A DNA stretch of 64,000 bases from Cocos nucifera (Eukaryota; Streptophyta; Magnoliopsida; Arecales; Arecaceae), in NCBI GenBank assembly GCA_006176705.1, contig QRFJ01005043.1, positions 36,162-100,161 on the forward strand, read 5' to 3'. Position 1 is the first letter of the stretch. Each line of letters begins with the position of its first letter. Shown here piece after piece: positions 58,116-64,000 of this stretch. Both the position numbers and the translations under genes were made by a program. The notes beneath the pieces were generated by a model, which searched no databases, was not told the DNA's origin, and was given only the letters and a program-made list of their open reading frames with translations.

Positions 58116-59598
58116 TGAAGAAAATCTAATTTTCTACCGTAGGATCTTCTAGACCTGATCAGATCTGAGGTAGATTTTTCTACAAAAATTTTTATGATCT
58201 GATCAAATCTTAGAGTTCTCAGATCTGATTGAGGTGATCTAATATTAAAAATTAAAAATAAAATTAAATCAAATTTTATTTAAGTACCTGATTGGATAAT
58301 CTAATTATCTTATGATGATCCTGATCATTCCTGAGGATCTAGAATGAGCCATGCATGCGCCTGGCCTCTACTAGTATCCACTCGAATAGGATCTAGATGT
58401 TTTCTCCTCATGAATCTTTCTTCAAAAGATTTGATCTGAATCTAATTTATAGATCCTTCAAAAAGATCTTGAATGCTACATGCTCATCTCACGAACATCA
58501 TCGCGTAGATACCGAATCTTGTGCCAAAATTCTTTGACCTTCTTCTCTGATTTGTGCCCAACCTTTGGCATGTAGAAGAGGAAGAGAGAGAGGATTAGAG
58601 GGGACATGGGATATGATAGGGGCAACAGCAACTTAGGCATGAAATATTTTTCATACGATGATAGCATAATGGCGCGAGAAGGGGTTTAAAAACTAATGCA
58701 CCATTTAGAGTTTCTCTTTGACCAAATAACCTATTATTTGATTAAAGGGACATTAGGGATTAATCTCCACATCAAATACCAGATCTCTATCTAGTTTTGT
58801 CACCAAAAATCCCTCTAGAAATTGGCAACAAGAGAAGATAAGGAAGAGTCCATTATGCCTAGGACTCTTCCCTCAAGAGTTTGATCCAAATCAAACACTA
58901 TCAAAACTAGTCAAAGCATCACCAAAAATCACAAAATTTGGCACACCCAAAGTACGACTCGAGTCCTATCACATATCCAAAAATTAGAATAAAATAATTT
59001 TTAAAGAATTTTCTAGAAGCATCTGATCAGGTGACCCTCAATTCTCTTAAATAGGTCAACTTTTGACCCTAGTCCAATTGCACTAGGAATGAATTTAATT
59101 TCTATAATTAATATAATCTAGATTAGTTTCGGTCAGATGAAAATAAATCCATTCAAGATATAGGAATAAGTCAAATCAAATTTGATTTAGTTGCAATGAA
59201 TTAGAAAGATTATAAAAGAAGAAAGTCAGGCTTAATCATGTGCTAGCACGATTACCTTGAATCTGATTGGATCTAATCCAAATCAATCGAACTAGGTTAG
59301 CTTAATTGGTGACATCCAGATCCAAACCTTTATTTGTGTGACCCAGCTAGGTTCAATTCTGTATGGTAATGAGACATGTCGCTATCTCTATCATCGACAT
59401 CATCGAAATACTTTTTGATGGATCAGAATTTTTTTGATTCATACAATTAGAATGATCGATCATCAAAATCATTCTAATTACTATCAAAATCCACTAGTGA
59501 CACCAATAGTATATGGTGGAAATCCATCAGAACTAAAAGTGAACCTCTTGGTGCAGCTACCTGTGTGATCAGGTTCTTCTATCTTGAGTTCTGACAGG

Positions 59599-59603
59599 AT
59601 TAG
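59599..59603. other. Left TSD of element J (ATTAG)
   Basis: ATTAG, repeated at 63983-63987. Confidence 0.88.
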
Positions 59604-59974
59604 TGATAAGTGGTAAAAATATACCAATAAAAGTATTAAATTATAAAATAAATTAATCTATTTCTTTAGAAATTAATATTTTTATTAATCTTATGTAGGA
59701 AAGAAGGCCATCAATATGAAGATCTTATTTTTTTGATTCAGATGAAATAAATTTTAGGCAAAATGGACTTCAAACGAGTCCAAAATTAAATTTCAAAAAA
59801 AGAAAAGCCGGTCCGGTTCAAATCGGTTCAGAAAAATTAGCTCAACAGACTGTCCGGTTCGACCATACCAGTAGACCGACCCATTGACATAAGGCTGATG
59901 TCAGTATTTTTTGCGACACATGGTGGACCGATTTAAAGGCGTTTTGGAAATTTTACATGAAGAAGAACGCATCA
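59604..59974 (+). repeat. 5' LTR of element J
   Basis: 371 bp, TGATAAGTGGTAAAAATATACC to CGCATCA (opening TGATAAGTGGTAAAAATA). The partner at 63589 is 394 bp and matches closely with small indels, suggesting fairly recent insertion. Confidence 0.88.
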
Positions 59975-59980
59975 AGTTTT

Positions 59981-59998
59981 TGGCACCATTACCAGGGA
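59981..59998 (+). other. Primer-binding site of element J
   Basis: TGGCACCATTACCAGGGA, six bases after the LTR; compares with the Athila site TGGCGCCGTTGCCGGGGA. Confidence 0.75.
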
Positions 59999-60103
59999 TT
60001 GTGTCTAAAATAATATTAAAATTTTGATCTTAGCATTACTTTAAAATTTTATTTTTAATTTTTATTATTATTTTATTTTTTTAAAAGAAATTTTGTTCAG
60101 TGC

Positions 60104-61265
60104 ATGACACGTACTGAACATAGTAACTTACTACCTTTAGATCCAAAAATTGAAAGGACCATTAGAAGACTACAATAAGAAAGAAACATGACAGTTGAAG
60201 ATCCTAACGACATCAATCTTAGATTGGATGTGGCGATCGAAGGATAGCATGAAGCTATTCGACCAGTACATCATCCATTAAATGATTACATCATACCATC
60301 TATAGCCGATGCAGCTTCGAGTATCAGGAGACCGCCTGTACGAGCAAACAACTTTGAAATAAAATCGACGATGATCCAGATGATTCAATCAACTGTCCAA
60401 TTCAGTGGACACATGCATGATGATCCGAATGCCCATATTTCTAATTTTCTTGAACTTTGTGATACTTTTAAAATTAATGGGGTGTCGGATGATGCTATTA
60501 GATTAAGGTTATTTTCTTTCTCTTTATGGGATAAAGCTAAGAGTTGGCTTCATTCTCTTCCTGTACAGGTTCTATCACAACTTGAGGATGTCCTAGCCCA
60601 AAAATTCTTAGCCAAGTACTTTCCACCTTTCCAAGACTGCCAAGATGCACAACGATATCACTTCTTTTATGCAGATGGACATGGAGACACTATATGAGGC
60701 TTGGGAGCATTTCAAGGAACTGCTGAGGAGATGTCCACATCATCTAACTACCCATATGGCTTTAGGTACAAACTTTCTATAATGGTTTATCTCCTACTAA
60801 TCATTCTATGATTGATGCAGCAGCAGGAGGAACCATTAACTGAAAAATGGAGGAAGAAGCCTTCGATCTGATCGATGAGATGGCATCAAATAGCTATCAG
60901 TGGCAGACAGAATGCATGATGCCAAAAAGACTAGCAGCTGTGCAGGGAGTAGATTGCGTGCCAACCTTACTAGCTGAAATTGCAGCCCTTAGAGCCGAAG
61001 TCAACAACTTGAAGGGAATAGCTATGCATGTTCAGAGCATCACCTTTGACCTGTGTGGAGGAGGACACGATACGAGCAATTGCCAGACAGATAATCCTTT
61101 TGCTAAAGCAACTTGATACAGCTAATTATGTTGGTAATTTTTTCAGGCCGCAACAAAACAATCCCTACTCCAACACATACAATCAAGGGTGGAGGCAGCA
61201 CCCAAATTTCTCATGGAGCAATCAAAATGCAGCACAACAGCCACCCCCGAGGATTCCAAGTACCT
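60104..61265 (+). pseudogene. Element J gag
   Basis: Athila-type gag. The ATG at 60104 opens MTRTEHSNLLPLDPKIER. Stops follow at TIRRLQ and AIEG, then the frame runs through SIRRPPVRANNFEIKSTMIQ, DPNAHISNFLELCDTFKING, SDDAIRLRLFSFSLWDKAKS and LAQKFLAKYFPP to 60697. A frameshift near 60690 leads to LYEAWEHFKELLRRCPHH. A frame at 60847-61116 has EEEAFDLIDEMASNSYQW and the knuckle remnant LCGGGHDTSNC, whose first Cys is replaced (FDLC). Further Pro/Gln-rich gag tail is at 61113-61538 in another frame. Confidence 0.85.
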
Positions 61266-61690
61266 AAAAAGAAGTCCAACATGGAAGAGCTGATGGTCAA
61301 ATTTATGCAAAACCAAGAAGCAACTATAAAAAATTTGGAAGCCAAACTTAGACAGGACCAAGCAGCAGCAATTCGAAACTTGGAGATGCAAATAGGTCAA
61401 ATGGCTAAGATAATCTCCGAGAGACCTCAGGGATCCTTGCCAAGCAACACGGAGACCAATCCAAGGGAGCAAGTCAATGCTATCATCCCTAAGAAGTGGT
61501 ACAAAGCTGGAGGAGCCACATCAGAAGAAAGAGACTGAAGAGCCAACTACAAATAAGAAACCATCAACTAAAATTCGTCAGTCACCAAAACAACCAGCAG
61601 ATGGATGGTCTCCAGGTATACAGTTTGCCGATCCAAATGTGAAGCCCTACGTACCGCCACTACCATTCCTAGAGAGACAAATATAGCATC
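61265..61690 (+). pseudogene. Element J gag-protease linker, coiled-coil-like
   Basis: The frame 61113-61538 contains two Gln/Glu/Ala-rich repeats, QNQEATIKNLEAKLRQDQ and AAAIRNLEMQIGQMAKIISE, followed by RPQGSLPSNTETNPREQVNA, the usual end of Athila gag. A frameshift then joins 61477-61686 (KPYVPPLPFLERQ), the usual start of the protease-side polyprotein. Confidence 0.7.
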
Positions 61691-61859
61691 CAGATAAGAA
61701 ATTTTCTAACTTTTTCAAAATTTTAAAGAATTTACATATTAATATTTTTTTTGCTATCACTCAAATGCCCAGGTATGCCAAGTTTCTCAAAGAAATTCTA
61801 ACAAATAAGAAAAAGCTGAAGGAGCATGAGAGAATAAATTTGAATGAAGAATGCTCAGC

Positions 61860-62226
61860 AATACTTTAAAATAAATTACCATAGAAGCTAAAAGATCCAG
61901 GGAGTTTTACTATCCCTTGCATTATTGGTGATTGTAGTTTTGATAAAGTTTTATGTGATTTAGGAGCAAGTATTAATCTCATGCCTTTTTCTATTTTCAG
62001 GAAGCTGGGTCTAGGAGAACCAAAGCCTACCACTATTACTCTTCAATTAGCCGATAGATCCATTAAATATCCAAGAGGTATAGTGGAGGATGTCTTGGTA
62101 AAGGTAAATAAGTTTATTTTCTCTATTGATTTTATTGTTCTTGATATGAAAGAAGATTATGATGTACCCCTTATTTTAGGGAGACCCTTTTTAGCTACTG
62201 GAGGAGCTTTAATAGATGTTCAATAA
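61860..62226 (+). pseudogene. Element J aspartic protease
   Basis: Retropepsin of Athila type: CDLGASINLMPFSIFRKLGL (the active-site Asp, here DLGAS, about 61957), TITLQLADRSIKYPRGIVED, FIVLDMKEDYDVPLILGRPF and LATGGALIDV, ending in a TAA at 62224. The protease fold motifs, including ILGRP, are intact in one frame from about 61890. It is the best preserved enzyme in the window. Stops follow soon after, and no RT is found downstream. Confidence 0.82.
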
Positions 62227-63588
62227 GAAAAATTAATTCTTAGAATCCAAGATGAATAAGTTACTTTTAATGTTTTCAAAGATACTAAACATCCTGATGA
62301 TAATCAAACTTGTTTTCTAATTGATATTATTGATAATTCATTATATGAGAATTCTATAGAAAATAGGTTTGAGACTATCAAAAGCTAGCAATGTCCAATT
62401 GAAAGAGGACTCGACCAAACATGAAAGTATTCCAATTGAAGTGGCACCAGATTGATCCATTTTAGAACTCAAAGAAAGTCAAGCTGAAGACTATAAATCA
62501 GAACTACTAGATAGGTTATTTCTTTTCTTTTTAGTTTTGATCATTTTTTTTTTTCAGTAATTTGTTGTTGCTCTTTTACTGCTTTGGTGTGTATTTTTAA
62601 TTTTGCAGAGAAAAAATCAATGAGAGCTCAAGCAATATTTAAAAGCTTCAAAGAACCAAACTGAACCAAATCAAGGTGTATTCCTTCCTTCCTTTATTGC
62701 ACCCTTTATTTTTCTTTCTCCTTTAAGACAATGTAGAATAAGTTAGGAGGTAAAAAAAATATAAAAAAAATAATAATAATAACAATGTAATAATAATAAT
62801 AACCAAGCATCAAGAAGAAAATCTTGAGCAAGATAGACTGGATAAGTGATAAAAGATAGAATTATTTGCTAATGAATGTAACGAGTTAAAGAAGTAGATT
62901 AGTTGGTCGACTTTTAGCAGCCTACTTAGGTCATTAAAAGACTATTAGCACTTCTAATTGCACATGCACACTAATAAGGCAAAGTAGGTATTGATTATAA
63001 GGCCAACTGAGGATTCAATTATCACTAAAAATTGATAATTAATATACATTCTAATCAAAAAAACTTGAATTTAAGGAAAGAGCTACCTGCCTAAAAATAA
63101 AGTGCAAAAGATAGAGTATATGTGGATTGCCCAAAGCCTAGTAACTGGGTCTCTGCACCTAGGTCAAGTATGAAAATTTACATAAAATGGTGAAGGAAAG
63201 GCCAGGATGCTCAGCACAAAAAAAAAAAGAAAAGGTGGGGGCAGTGTGAAAGCTACCTTAATTCATGAGTATAAAATTGAGAATGTATAGAAAATTGAAC
63301 CAAAATAGGTGATAAGAGAGGATACTTTTGTTCTTTTAATTTAATACTGAAATGCTAAAGTTAGTCATCACGAACACAAGTGCTATAGATCTTTGATGTA
63401 CTCTAAGAAAGTTTTTAATTGTATTGACTGAAAAATTTGCTTCTGAAGCTCAATGCTTAATTAGCAGTATTTTCTAAACTTTTTGACCTTTAGTCCTAGA
63501 TTTTATCTTTTTGATGGATAATCTTATTGAAACATGGTATTAAATAAAACATTGCTAAGGGACTAGCAATGACTAAGTTGGAGGGGTG
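62227..63588 (+). other. Element J 3' region, no pol enzymes
   Basis: About 1.36 kb. The first part still reads like coding sequence with stops (to about 62480). A short stretch near 62420-62465 faintly resembles the last codons of Athila pol, which would place a deletion joint near 62395. The rest is non-coding: T-rich runs, an AATAAT microsatellite (62774-62800), an A-run followed by AAAAGGTGGGGGCAGTG (63220-63247, a second polypurine-like tract), and the polypurine tract before 63589. Confidence 0.55.
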
Positions 63589-63982
63589 TGATAAGTGGTA
63601 AAAATATACTAATAAAAGTATTAAATTATAAAATAAATTAATCTATTTTTTAGAAATTGATACTTTTGTTAATCTTATGTAGGAAAGAAGGCCACCAATA
63701 TGAAGATCTTATTTTTTTGGTTCAGATGAAATAAATTTCAGGCAAAACGGACTTCAAATGAGCCCAAAAATGAATTTCAAAGGAAATAAAAAAAAGTCGG
63801 TCCGGTTCAAATCGGTTCAAAAAAATTGGCTCAGTAGACTGCCCAATTCAGACCGACTGACCCAGCTGATCGACCATGCTGACGTAGCACTACGCAAGTG
63901 CTGATGTCAGCATTTTTTGCAGTGCATGGTGGACCAATTTAGAGGGCATTTTGAGGGATTTCACATGAAGAAGCATGCATCA
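63589..63982 (+). repeat. 3' LTR of element J
   Basis: 394 bp, TGATAAGTGGTAAAAATA to TGCATCA, followed by TSD ATTAG. Confidence 0.88.
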
Positions 63983-64000
63983 ATTAGGGTTAAGGTGAAC

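Larger units (their letters stand above)
59604..63982 (+). mobile_element. Element J: Athila-like gypsy with gag and protease only
   Basis: A complete-ended 4379-bp LTR element with TSD ATTAG. LTRs are 59604-59974 and 63589-63982. The primer site TGGCACCATTACCAGGGA is the tRNA-Asp-type site of Athila elements, with changes. Gag and a short protease segment are followed by about 1.35 kb with no RT, RNase H or integrase. The polypurine tract AGTTGGAGGGG precedes the 3' LTR. The layout suggests a non-autonomous derivative dependent on a full Athila relative. It sits inside the D-family LTR, so it is younger than that LTR. Confidence 0.85.
58116..64000 (-). repeat. D-family copia LTR, interrupted by element J
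   Basis: Second copy of the copia D LTR in the same orientation: it starts TGAAGAAAATCTAATTTTC at 58116 (compare 2980) and runs to 59603. It resumes at 63983 with ATTAGGGTTAAGGTGAAC, matching 4483-4500. About 1.5 kb of the 2.29-kb LTR is present before the window ends. There is no primer-binding site at 58116, so it is either the 3' LTR of an element to the right or a solo LTR. Confidence 0.8.

Noticed and set aside
1..64000. Host protein-coding genes, tRNA or rRNA genes
   Set aside because: Every long or conserved frame belongs to gag, pol or transposase remains; no non-TE protein family or structured RNA gene was recognised.

Overview
The window looks like intergenic plant nuclear DNA, most likely from a large-genome monocot. 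A palm is my impression from the retroelement families, and that is a guess. I see no host gene, tRNA or rRNA. Essentially all 64 kb consists of LTR retrotransposons and one CACTA DNA transposon, nested inside each other and mostly broken. The coding remains are gag and pol pieces carrying stops and frameshifts.

Layout, using letters for elements. D (1-5266, minus) is a copia element with a 2.3-kb 5' LTR, a long leader, gag and protease; it runs off the left edge. C (5267-45309, minus) is an old copia element that serves as the host for most of the window. Its RNase H end (5267-5812), RT/integrase part (14565-16144), integrase/protease/gag remnant (19072-20075), leader (to 21812) and 5' LTR (21827-24108 plus 45092-45309) are pushed apart by later insertions. 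These are N (5813-9264, a non-autonomous LTR element), a CACTA transposon (9282-14561), a 2.9-kb chromovirus-like solo LTR (16145-19066), and copia A (24109-45086, plus). Copia A is itself split by copia B (30496-40713, plus). Most of these insertions keep readable target-site duplications: TATCC, ATTTA/ATTTG, CTTGG and TCC, and an 8-bp repeat around N.

Right of C lie a SIRE/Maximus-like copia remnant E (LTR 45310-46640, pol 47240-48638) with a chromovirus LTR piece in it, a Tat-like solo LTR (48639-49518), and the LTR end and leader of another copia, H (49519-51468). A Ty3/gypsy element of Tat type, F (51469-57652), has 5' LTR, gag, protease, RT, two RNase H regions and integrase, and is cut off at its 3' side. 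A fragment G (57653-58115) follows, then a D-family LTR (58116-64000+). That LTR is interrupted by J (59604-63982), a compact Athila-like element holding only gag and protease between intact LTRs, with TSD ATTAG.

The most interesting signal is a small structured module in the leaders of copia elements A, B, C, D and H. It is a hairpin whose stem sequence differs between copies while pairing is largely kept, flanked in A, B and C by a repeated GGTTGTCC box, and it is duplicated in A and B. Also notable are a ~1-kb foldback with ~440-bp arms inside the CACTA element, the gag-protease-only element J, and a head-to-head pair of 2.3-kb LTRs. Boundaries and identities were read by eye; no alignment or database search was run.
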